8,273 bases of DNA from Candidatus Bathyarchaeota archaeon (GTDB lineage Archaea; Thermoproteota; Bathyarchaeia; Bathyarchaeales; Bathycorpusculaceae), in assembly GCA_016649625.1 (NCBI GenBank), contig JAENXI010000027.1, forward strand, positions 1 to 8,273, read 5' to 3'. Below the pieces are notes generated by a model. The model saw only the letters and a list, made by a program, of their open reading frames with translations. It was not told the DNA's origin and searched no databases. Shown here piece after piece: positions 1 through 5,544 of the stretch. The position numbers and the translations under genes were made by a program. Positions within the stretch are counted from its first letter, which is position 1. Each line of letters begins with the position of its first letter.

Positions 1-124
1 GGCTTGGTTTATTACCTTTTCTTTTCTCAAGTTCTAGAGTTATCTCGGCCCCAGTCATACTTTTCTTACCGATTAACCACAATATGAGAAAAGAAAGAAA
101 TCCTTTTGTTGCACAGTGTTCCAT
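1..124 (-). CDS. PadR-family transcriptional regulator, N-terminal part (runs off left edge)
   Basis: Reading the minus strand from the ATG at 124-122 gives 41 codons, open to the window edge, beginning MEHCATKGFLSFLILWLIGK and continuing KSMTGAEITLELEKRKGNKPS. This matches the first helices of PadR-type winged-helix repressors: a hydrophobic 'FLxxLILWLI' helix, then 'K-x-MTGxEI' and a charged helix leading to 'KPS', where the family usually goes on to PSPGTIYPAL. No SD precedes the ATG; a TATA-like element lies about 27 bases upstream, so the mRNA may be leaderless. An in-frame ATG at 58-56 would remove the first helix and is less likely. The gene is divergent from the small Cys/His protein at 254. 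PadR proteins commonly repress themselves and a neighbour; the repeats in the spacer fit that, by inference. The ligand is unknown; the HC pair near the start is the only hint of metal binding. Confidence 0.82.
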   Translation of the reverse strand, partial: MEHCATKGFLSFLILWLIGKKSMTGAEITLELEKRKGNKPS

Positions 125-147
125 GTTGATTAATGTCGGATAATCGA

Positions 148-163
148 TATTAAAAGTATATTT
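148..163 (-). promoter_or_regulatory. TATA-like promoter of the padR gene
   Basis: On the minus strand AAATATAC (163-156) runs into TTTTAATA (155-148). The second element is centred about 27 bases before the padR ATG, placing the transcript start at or just before the start codon. The nearest repeat copy (136-149) lies between box and gene. Confidence 0.45.
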
Positions 164-191
164 GGAATCACTATCGGTTAACCGATACTTT

Positions 192-199
192 TTTATAAG
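192..199 (+). promoter_or_regulatory. TATA box of the small Cys/His protein gene
   Basis: TTTATAAG matches archaeal TATA boxes and is identical to the box before the gene at 725. A transcript would start near 220, giving a leader of about 34 bases that contains the SD. Repeat copies flank it on both sides, so a bound regulator would block TBP/TFB or polymerase entry. Confidence 0.55.
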
Positions 200-225
200 T
201 CGCCGTTGGATAACCAATATCGTAA

Positions 226-243
226 AACCAATATTGGTATTGG
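226..243. repeat. Extra half-sites of the operator-like repeat before the small gene
   Basis: AACCAATA (226-233) repeats the right half of the 14-base repeat exactly and forms a 12-base palindrome ACCAATATTGGT (227-238). A second TATTGG follows at 238-243 and runs into the SD sequence. These may be weaker binding half-sites overlapping the 5' end of the small-protein transcript. Confidence 0.45.
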
Positions 244-248
244 AGGTG
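242..248 (+). promoter_or_regulatory. Ribosome binding site deciding the start at 254
   Basis: GGAGGTG followed by a 5-base spacer precedes the ATG at 254. This strong SD argues against the in-frame TTG at 206, which has no SD and lies inside a repeat copy. Confidence 0.75.
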
Positions 249-253
249 AAGAT

Positions 254-412
254 ATGCATCATGGAGAAGAAGACATGTGTTGTTCCTCTCATTACGGAAG
301 ACACTTTTTTACAAAGGAAGAAAAGATTAAGAAATTAACAGAATACAAAAAATGGTTAGATAACGAAAGCAAAGGCGTTGCAGAAACTATTGCAAAGTTA
401 GAGTCAAACTAG
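254..412 (+). CDS. Small Cys/His-rich protein with helical C-terminal half, function unknown
   Basis: The product has 52 residues. The first 17 are rich in possible metal ligands: H2, H3, C9, C10, H13 and H17. From about residue 20 the sequence (FFTKEEKIKKLTEYKKWL...) is highly charged and should form one or two amphipathic helices, with a coiled-coil look. No signal peptide or membrane segment is seen. Tiny proteins of this shape, with an 'HH...CC' start followed by a 'FxTKEEKIxxLxEYKxxLE' helix, occur in archaea as far as I recall, but I know of no assigned function. The ATG is preferred because of its SD. It is divergent from a PadR regulator and surrounded by the operator-like repeats, so it is probably that regulator's target. 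A role in metal binding or in assisting the regulator would be a guess. Confidence 0.78.
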   Translation: MHHGEEDMCCSSHYGRHFFTKEEKIKKLTEYKKWLDNESKGVAETIAKLESN

Positions 413-466
413 TTCACTACCTTCCTGAAAAATTATTCGCTAAAACAATAAACTCAGATAACACAC

Positions 467-474
467 TTTTTTTT
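467..474 (+). terminator. T-run terminator of the small Cys/His gene
   Basis: Eight T residues lie 55 bases after the stop codon with no stem before them, which suits intrinsic archaeal termination on T-tracts. A second run of seven T at 519-525 could be a back-up. Confidence 0.4.
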
Positions 475-657
475 AAAATAGAATTAGCTTGTATATCCAC
501 AAAACGCCCTAAATCCCATTTTTTTGTATATATCTTCTCCTTAGATTATACTTTAACCCTTAAATCCAGAAAATATTATTCCATTTTCGCTACTGATATT
601 GTTTATAGTTTGATGATATACATTCAGATTTACTAACAATAATGTATTTGAAATTGA

Positions 658-665
658 TTTATAAG
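658..665 (+). promoter_or_regulatory. TATA box of the rubredoxin-thiamine diphosphate enzyme gene
   Basis: TTTATAAG is followed by an expected transcript start near 686 and a leader of roughly 39 bases. The dyad AGAAT-TGAT-ATTCT (681-694) spans the expected start. TTGGATAAC at 700-708 is identical to the first nine bases of the repeat copy at 206. Either could be a regulatory site. Confidence 0.5.
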
Positions 666-713
666 AAAAATAGATATGTTAGAATTGATATTCTGATATT
701 TGGATAACTTTTT

Positions 714-718
714 GAGGT
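714..718 (+). promoter_or_regulatory. Ribosome binding site supporting the TTG start at 725
   Basis: GAGGT with a 6-base spacer precedes the TTG codon. No ATG or GTG lies in frame before the first rubredoxin cysteines, so TTG is the only start that keeps that domain whole. Confidence 0.65.
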
Positions 719-724
719 TTTCGA

Positions 725-2476
725 TTGACAAAATATCGATGCACAATATGTAATTATGTTTATGATGAAGATAATGAACTTAAGCCTTTTTCTGATTTAC
801 CTACAGAATGGGTATGTCCAGTGTGTGGATCCGCTAAAACAGAGTTTATAATGCTTACTAAAAAATCCAAATTAACAACTAAAGATCATACAGTTTCGGA
901 TGTTCTAATAGAACAACTAGCAGAGTGGGGTGTAAAATATGTTTTTGGAATTCCAGGTACTTCAACACTTGGAATTGTAGACGCTATTAGAAAAAGTAAC
1001 AAAATTAAATTTTTTCAAGTAAGACATGAACAGGTTGCAGCTTTTATGGCCTCAGCATATGGTAAACTTACTGGAAACGTTGCTGCGTGTCTTGGAGTTT
1101 CTGGACCTGGTGCTACCAATCTTGCTACAGGATTATATGATGCAAACCTAGATAAATCACCGGTTCTAGCCATTACAGGATTGGTAGCTCGACAATTGAT
1201 GGGTCCAGGTTCAATTCAAGAGATTGATCAATACTCATTTTTTGAACCAATTTGCGTGTTTAATAAAATTCTAATGGCTAAGAATCAAACTACAATCTTA
1301 GCAACGTTGGCTGTAAAGCATTCCCTTTTGGATCGTGGTGTATCGCATCTTGGTGTTCCAAGAGATGTCCAAAAGATTCCCTATGAAACAAAAATTCTCC
1401 CTCTAGAAGGTAGAATTACAAATTTGGCCTTTAGATCAAAAGATTCACTAATAATAAAAGCTGCACACATAATTAACGAATCCAAAAGACCTGTTATAAT
1501 CGCTGGATTTGGTGCAATATCACAGGGGATAAATGTACTCACATTAGCTGAAAAAATTTCTGCTCCAATAATAACGACTTTTAGAGCAAAAGGAATTCTT
1601 GATGCCGATGAACCTCTATATGTAGGTAGTCACGGGACAATCGCTTCAACTGCTGCGGCTGAACTTGTTAGGAAAGCTGATTTATTAATTGTAATTGGAG
1701 CCTCTTACTCTGATCAAACAAGGATTCCAGAAAAGAAAACAATTCAAATAGATATTAATATGAATATGATTGCGAAAAATTACCCTGTTGCTGTTGGTTT
1801 AATTGGAAACAGTGCAATAATAGTGCCAAGATTGACGGAAAGAGTCCAAAATAGCCATAATTCTTCATATTTAAATGAAATTAAACAATTAAAAAACAGT
1901 TGGCTGCAATTAATAGCTAAAGAAGCTGATTCTTCCTCAAGTCCAATTAGAGCTCAGTACATAATGAAAGTTCTTAGCGAAAAAATTCCTGATAATGCTG
2001 TAATTTCACTAGATGTAGGCGAAAACGCCTGGTGGTTTGGACGTAACTTCCAGATGAAATCAACACAGAAAATGATTATGAGTGGGTATTTAGCTTCCAT
2101 GGGGTTTGGTTTGCCTGGTGCATTAGCTGCTTCAATTGCATATCCAGATAGGATGAGCGTTTGCATAAGTGGTGATGGTGGTTTTTCAATGGTTATGAAT
2201 GATTTCTTGACTGCGATGAAATACGCTTTGCCCATTAAGGTCTTTGTTCTAAATAATCAAAGTTTAGGAATGATTATGCAAGAACAAAAAGTTGAAGGTT
2301 ACCAAAATTGGCAGACAAATCTATATAATTTTGATTTTGCCAAATTTGCGGAAAATTCTGGCGGATTAGGAATCAAAGTATTAAACCCTGGAGAGCTTGA
2401 AGAAGCAATTGACAAATGTTTTTCGACAAAAACTGCGACGATAGTTGATGTTAATACTGATCCGAAGCGATTTTAA
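725..2476 (+). CDS. Rubredoxin domain fused to pyruvate-oxidase-like thiamine diphosphate enzyme
   Basis: The product has 583 residues and a TTG start. Residues 1-44 form a rubredoxin-like iron site, CTIC (6-9) and CPVC (31-34), with only 21 residues between the pairs where free rubredoxins have about 29, so the loop is shortened. After a short linker, residues 55-580 follow the three-domain plan of the acetolactate synthase/pyruvate oxidase family. E102 in 'RHEQVAAFMAS' is the expected cofactor-activating glutamate. 'GLYDANLD..PVLAITG' resembles pyruvate oxidase more than acetolactate synthase. The diphosphate/Mg motif runs from GDGG (483-486) to NN (510-511). There is no membrane-binding tail like that of E. 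coli PoxB. Likely chemistry is decarboxylation of pyruvate or another 2-oxoacid in the cytoplasm; electron transfer from a bound flavin to the rubredoxin iron is inference. The exact substrate and product cannot be read from the sequence. Confidence 0.85.
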   Translation: MTKYRCTICNYVYDEDNELKPFSDLPTEWVCPVCGSAKTEFIMLTKKSKLTTKDHTVSDVLIEQLAEWGVKYVFGIPGTSTLGIVDAIRKSNKIKFFQVRHEQVAAFMASAYGKLTGNVAACLGVSGPGATNLATGLYDANLDKSPVLAITGLVARQLMGPGSIQEIDQYSFFEPICVFNKILMAKNQTTILATLAVKHSLLDRGVSHLGVPRDVQKIPYETKILPLEGRITNLAFRSKDSLIIKAAHIINESKRPVIIAGFGAISQGINVLTLAEKISAPIITTFRAKGILDADEPLYVGSHGTIASTAAAELVRKADLLIVIGASYSDQTRIPEKKTIQIDINMNMIAKNYPVAVGLIGNSAIIVPRLTERVQNSHNSSYLNEIKQLKNSWLQLIAKEADSSSSPIRAQYIMKVLSEKIPDNAVISLDVGENAWWFGRNFQMKSTQKMIMSGYLASMGFGLPGALAASIAYPDRMSVCISGDGGFSMVMNDFLTAMKYALPIKVFVLNNQSLGMIMQEQKVEGYQNWQTNLYNFDFAKFAENSGGLGIKVLNPGELEEAIDKCFSTKTATIVDVNTDPKRF

Positions 2477-2489
2477 AGAATTTATTCTA

Positions 2490-2505
2490 TTTTTTCTTTT
2501 TTTTT
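2490..2505 (+). terminator. T-rich terminator after the thiamine diphosphate enzyme gene
   Basis: Six T, one C and nine T begin 13 bases after the stop codon at 2474-2476, with no stem before them. This is a strong archaeal-type termination tract. Confidence 0.6.
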
Positions 2506-2551
2506 ACCTTTATTTTAGACTATATGTTTATTCTTAATTAACCAGGGGAAG

Positions 2552-2559
2552 TTTATATT
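2552..2559 (+). promoter_or_regulatory. TATA box in the convergent spacer
   Basis: TTTATATT is close to the archaeal consensus and is preceded by the purine-rich GGGGAA, which could act as a TFB recognition element. Since it faces away from the only nearby plus-strand gene end, it would drive only the candidate small RNA. Confidence 0.4.
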
Positions 2560-2579
2560 TAAACTAAGAATTTAGTGCA

Positions 2580-2647
2580 GTTTGTGAATTGGTTTTGGAC
2601 TCTACTTGCTTAAAAAAATGGAGTAGAGTCTGTTAATCTACTTTTTT
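2580..2647 (+). ncRNA. Candidate small RNA between convergent genes
   Basis: A TATA box at 2552-2559 predicts a transcript start near 2580. Downstream, GACTCTACT (2598-2606) pairs perfectly with AGTAGAGTC (2622-2630) around a 15-base loop, and a run of six T follows at 2642-2647. Promoter, hairpin and T-run in this order fit a short independent transcript of about 65-70 bases. No tRNA shape, C/D boxes or kink-turn is recognisable. The simpler alternative is that the hairpin and T-run are a back-up terminator for the upstream gene. Confidence 0.35.
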
Positions 2648-2668
2648 ACTCTTTAAATTAAAATCTAT

Positions 2669-2675
2669 AAAAAAA
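2669..2675 (-). terminator. T-run terminator of AMP phosphorylase (minus strand)
   Basis: Seven A on the plus strand read as seven T on the minus strand, 13 bases beyond the AMP phosphorylase stop. Further short T-runs on the minus strand follow. Confidence 0.4.
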
Positions 2676-2688
2676 CATTAATTTTTTC

Positions 2689-4233
2689 CTACCTTTCTAA
2701 TATGAACTGTTTTTGATCACTAATTTTTTTTGGAATCTTATCTAATAGCATTTGATCCTCAATTTTTTTGTTTAGCACTATAGGTTTAAGTTTATTTGCA
2801 AGCTCCAGAGCTGTTTTTAATTTGGTATTTCTTTCAGCATAAATTTCTAAAAGTGTTCCATTTTTCTTTACAGATTCACCCAGTTTTTTTATAAGTATTA
2901 ACCCTGCACCTTTGGCTTTGGGTGCACCAGCCGCTTTTGCAATCCGAACAATACTTTCATTATTGATCCGAGAAATTATGCCTGATTTAGTAGCTTTTAT
3001 TGAACCTATTTTATCGCCTAATACAATCTCAGCAGGTTTTATTTTCGGATTGCCTCCCTGTTCTCCGATTATTTCTCTTAATTTTTTTTCAGCTTTTCCA
3101 GATTGCATAATATCGTGGGCTTTTTGTCGTCCATTCTTAAGTCCAACCATTTCAAAAAGCATTCCTGCTAAAGTAATTGCTTTTTCCTTTAAGTCGTCTG
3201 GACCATTTCCCATGATAGTGGATAATGCTTCTTTTGCTTCAAGTGCAGGTCCTACAGCCCTACCCAAAGGCTGTTCGCCGAAGGTTAGTGCACATTGGAT
3301 ATTCATTTTTAATCTTTTACCTATCTCTACAAAATCAGAAGCTAATGTGTAAGCCTCAGTTAAATTTTTAATTTTAGCTCCTCTTCCAGTTGGAATATCG
3401 ATCACAACATGTGTTGCACCTATTGCTTTTTTCTTGCTTAAAATAGATGGCAAAAGAAGAGGATCAATTCCCAAAGGATATTCAACTTGAATAAATAAAT
3501 CATCTGCTGGAGCTAAATCTAAAGCTCCACCCCAAACAAGACAACCATTTGTTTTTTTGACCACCTTTTTAATCTCAATGTTTGAAAGTTTAACGGGACA
3601 TAATATTTCAAAACGATCTGCGGTCCCAGCAGGTGATGTAACTGCACGTGAAGATGTTTTAGGAATTGTAAATCCTGCAGCTGCGATAATTGGTACAACA
3701 ATTAATGAGGTTTTATCTCCAGGTATGCCACCAATGCTGTGTTTGTCTAATATGGGGCCCTCTCCAAAATCAAGTTTTTTGCCGGTTTCAACCATTACTC
3801 TTGATAATGCTTCATTTTCGCTTATACTTAGTCCATAAATGTTGAGTGCAGTAAGAAAAGCTGCTATTTCTACCTCGCTAAGATGTCTTTCAACAACATC
3901 TTCAACTATTGTTTTTATCTCTTTTTCTCTGAGTCTTTCACCGCGAAGTTTTGCTCTTACATGTACTAATGATTCTGGGATTTCAGCTAGCTCTACTGTA
4001 ACTGTTTCTTTACCCTTTATTCCAAGCGATTTGGAGATTTCCTCGTAGAATCCAATACGATTTTGAGGGAAGTGAACAGCTACGTTGGTAATAGCAATCA
4101 TTTCTTTAGATCCATACGTAATTTTTATCCTGTCTGATGAGTGAACTCCTAATGAATTAGCACTTTTTTCAGAAATGATTGCAATTTGTTTTCCTCCTGC
4201 TGTTATTTTCAAAACTTCCGCAATTAACTTCAT
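2689..4233 (-). CDS. deoA: AMP phosphorylase
   Basis: This enzyme converts AMP and phosphate to adenine and ribose 1,5-bisphosphate, the first step of the archaeal AMP pathway; the family also acts on CMP and UMP. From the ATG at 4233 the product has 514 residues, close to the Thermococcus enzyme (about 503). An N-terminal domain of about 80 residues, typical of the archaeal branch and absent from bacterial thymidine phosphorylase, precedes the nucleoside-phosphorylase fold. Visible motifs (numbered from this ATG) are 'KHSIGGIPGDKTS' near 164-176, the family signature 'TSSRAVTSPAGTADRFE' near 193-209 and 'WGGALDLAPADD' near 234-245. A GTG three codons upstream (4242) is an alternative start; the ATG aligns better with relatives and has GTGAG five bases before it. 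The gene is divergent from RuBisCO across a very short spacer. The stop is TAG. Confidence 0.93.
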   Translation of the reverse strand: MKLIAEVLKITAGGKQIAIISEKSANSLGVHSSDRIKITYGSKEMIAITNVAVHFPQNRIGFYEEISKSLGIKGKETVTVELAEIPESLVHVRAKLRGERLREKEIKTIVEDVVERHLSEVEIAAFLTALNIYGLSISENEALSRVMVETGKKLDFGEGPILDKHSIGGIPGDKTSLIVVPIIAAAGFTIPKTSSRAVTSPAGTADRFEILCPVKLSNIEIKKVVKKTNGCLVWGGALDLAPADDLFIQVEYPLGIDPLLLPSILSKKKAIGATHVVIDIPTGRGAKIKNLTEAYTLASDFVEIGKRLKMNIQCALTFGEQPLGRAVGPALEAKEALSTIMGNGPDDLKEKAITLAGMLFEMVGLKNGRQKAHDIMQSGKAEKKLREIIGEQGGNPKIKPAEIVLGDKIGSIKATKSGIISRINNESIVRIAKAAGAPKAKGAGLILIKKLGESVKKNGTLLEIYAERNTKLKTALELANKLKPIVLNKKIEDQMLLDKIPKKISDQKQFILER

Positions 4234-4301
4234 GAAACTCACACTTTTAGATTTGTACGCGGATAGTTAAGGTTTTAAGGAAATGTCAATCTTTATTTTT
4301 A
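4234..4301. promoter_or_regulatory. Short divergent promoter region of AMP phosphorylase and RuBisCO
   Basis: Only 68 bases separate the two start codons. TTTTAA at 4273-4278, with near-symmetric CC/GG flanks, is centred about 26 bases before the RuBisCO ATG and about 33-42 before the possible AMP phosphorylase starts. One TATA-like box could therefore serve both directions. A second minus-strand candidate, TAAAAATAAAG (4301-4291), would give AMP phosphorylase a leader of about 36 bases. No strong SD precedes RuBisCO, so its mRNA may be leaderless. Confidence 0.4.
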
Positions 4302-5540
4302 ATGAGGACTGAATTTTTGGAGTATCTAGACTTCGTAAATTTGACATTTACACCGAATGACTCTGACCTTATTTGCACTTTCTATGTTGAACCAAAAGGG
4401 TTACCTTTGAATGAAGCAGCAGGGGGAGTAGCCGCTGAGAGTTCTATTGGAACTTGGACAGAACTCACAACAGAAAGACCCTATATGAAAAAACTTGCAG
4501 CTACTGTTTTTAAAATAGATCAAAATCTTGTAAAAATAGCTTATCCTGTGGAGCTTTTTGAAAAGGGAAATATGCCAAACATACTAAGTAGTGTTGCAGG
4601 AAATGTTTTTGGCCTTAAAGCTTTGGAAAATTTACGCCTTATGGATATTTCGATACCTAATGTTCTTTTAGATAGTTTCAAAGGTCCTAAGTATGGGATT
4701 AAGGGAATACGCAAGTTGCTTAGAGTACAAGAACGTCCCTTAGTGGGAACCATCATCAAACCAAAACTTGGGTTAAAAACTATTGATCATGCCCAAGTAG
4801 CTTACGAAGCTTGGTTAGGTGGCTGTGATGTCGTTAAGGATGATGAGAATTTAAGCAGTCAAAAATTTAATCCTTTTGAAGAACGAATAATAAAAACTCT
4901 TGAAGGTAAAGATAAAGCCGAAGAAGAGACTGGAGAACGCAAAGTCTACATGCCAAATATTACTGCAGAAACTGAACTCATGTTGAAGAGAGCCGAATTT
5001 GTGCAAGACCATGGTGGTAATTATATAATGGTTGATATTTTGACATGTGGTTTTTCCGCTCTCCAAACATTAAGAGATCAGAATTTCAAACTTATTATCC
5101 ATGCTCACAGAGCTGGTCATGCGGCATTTACCAAAAAGCCAAAGCATGGCATAGCTATGCAAATAATTGCAAAAATTGCGCGAATTATAGGTGTTGATCA
5201 ACTCCATGTTGGTACAGTTGTAGGGAAAATGTCTGAAACAAAAGATGAGGTATTAGACAATATTAATGCTTTAAAAAAGGGTATGAACACCTTTCGAAGA
5301 GTTATGCCTGTTGCGTCTGGAGGTCTACATCCAGGTTTGATACCTAGTTTAATGGATACCTTTGGAAAGGATTTCATAATTCAAGCTGGGGGAGGTATTC
5401 ATGGTCATCCAAATGGAACCGAGGCAGGAGCAACTGCAATGCGCCAAGCTGTCGATGGAACACTTAAACACATCAGTTTACCTGATTATTCTAAGACTCA
5501 CGCTGAGTTAAAAGCTGCTATCGACCTTTGGAAAATATGA
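4302..5540 (+). CDS. rbcL: Form III ribulose-1,5-bisphosphate carboxylase (RuBisCO)
   Basis: It joins CO2 and water to ribulose 1,5-bisphosphate, giving two 3-phosphoglycerate, the last step of the AMP pathway. The product has 412 residues, shorter than the Thermococcus form III-b enzyme (444). Equivalents of the spinach catalytic residues are all present: E46 (E60), T51/W52, N101 (N123), K153 and K155 (K175, K177), the carbamylated K179 with D181 and E182 in 'KDDEN', H269/R270 (H294/R295), H302 (H327), loop-6 K309 (K334) in 'GTVVGKM', S339 (S379) and G363/G364. This marks a real carboxylase and not a form IV RuBisCO-like protein. The segment between loop 6 and 'PVASGGLHPG' is much shorter than in Thermococcus, so the subform may not be III-b. 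No SD precedes the ATG, which fits a leaderless mRNA. It ends four bases from the convergent isomerase gene. Confidence 0.95.
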   Translation: MRTEFLEYLDFVNLTFTPNDSDLICTFYVEPKGLPLNEAAGGVAAESSIGTWTELTTERPYMKKLAATVFKIDQNLVKIAYPVELFEKGNMPNILSSVAGNVFGLKALENLRLMDISIPNVLLDSFKGPKYGIKGIRKLLRVQERPLVGTIIKPKLGLKTIDHAQVAYEAWLGGCDVVKDDENLSSQKFNPFEERIIKTLEGKDKAEEETGERKVYMPNITAETELMLKRAEFVQDHGGNYIMVDILTCGFSALQTLRDQNFKLIIHAHRAGHAAFTKKPKHGIAMQIIAKIARIIGVDQLHVGTVVGKMSETKDEVLDNINALKKGMNTFRRVMPVASGGLHPGLIPSLMDTFGKDFIIQAGGGIHGHPNGTEAGATAMRQAVDGTLKHISLPDYSKTHAELKAAIDLWKI

Positions 5541-5544
5541 TCTA

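Larger units (their letters stand above)
136..219. repeat. Three-copy 14-base imperfect palindromic repeat, candidate PadR operator
   Basis: Three copies of TYGGWTAAYCRATA are visible: TCGGATAATCGATA (136-149), TCGGTTAACCGATA (174-187) and TTGGATAACCAATA (206-219). The middle copy is the core of a perfect 16-base palindrome (172-187). The bases at which copies differ tend to change in pairs that keep the dyad (CGG/CCG versus TGG/CCA), as expected of a dimer-binding site. Copies start 38 and 32 bases apart. The first lies between the padR TATA-like box and its ATG, the second abuts the upstream side of the plus-strand TATA box, and the third lies between that box and the expected transcript start. 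A poorer match (10 of 14) lies at 69-82 inside the padR coding region. Confidence 0.75.
413..724. other. AT-rich intergenic spacer with T-runs and a promoter
   Basis: No convincing gene is seen on either strand. The stretch holds T-runs at 467-474 and 519-525, the TATA box at 658-665, a small dyad at 681-694 and the SD for the next gene. GTATATAT at 526-533 could be a further TATA-like element, but nothing clear follows it. The left part probably serves as a transcription end for the small gene. Confidence 0.6.

Noticed and set aside
136..243. CRISPR array or transposon end repeats
   Set aside because: The repeats are short dyads with unequal AT-rich spacing, only three copies, confined to a divergent promoter region with no transposase or cas gene nearby.
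206..253. N-terminal extension of the small Cys/His protein from a TTG at 206
   Set aside because: The TTG lies inside a repeat copy and before the expected transcript start, has no SD, and the ATG at 254 has a near-perfect GGAGGTG.
2575..2613. A 12-codon Trp-containing mini-ORF (GTG start, NWFWTLLA) followed by a hairpin and T-run, like a tryptophan attenuator leader
   Set aside because: No SD, no tryptophan gene downstream (the next gene is convergent), and no alternative stem pairing is visible. Coincidence is more likely.
2912..3352. Open frame of 146 codons on the plus strand
   Set aside because: It lies wholly opposite the well-supported AMP phosphorylase gene and its translation has no recognisable domain; it is an antisense shadow, as are those at 3557-3838 and 3839-4048.
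4302..5540. Form IV RuBisCO-like protein without carboxylase activity
   Set aside because: All catalytic and substrate-binding residues, including the carbamylated lysine and loop-6 lysine, are present.
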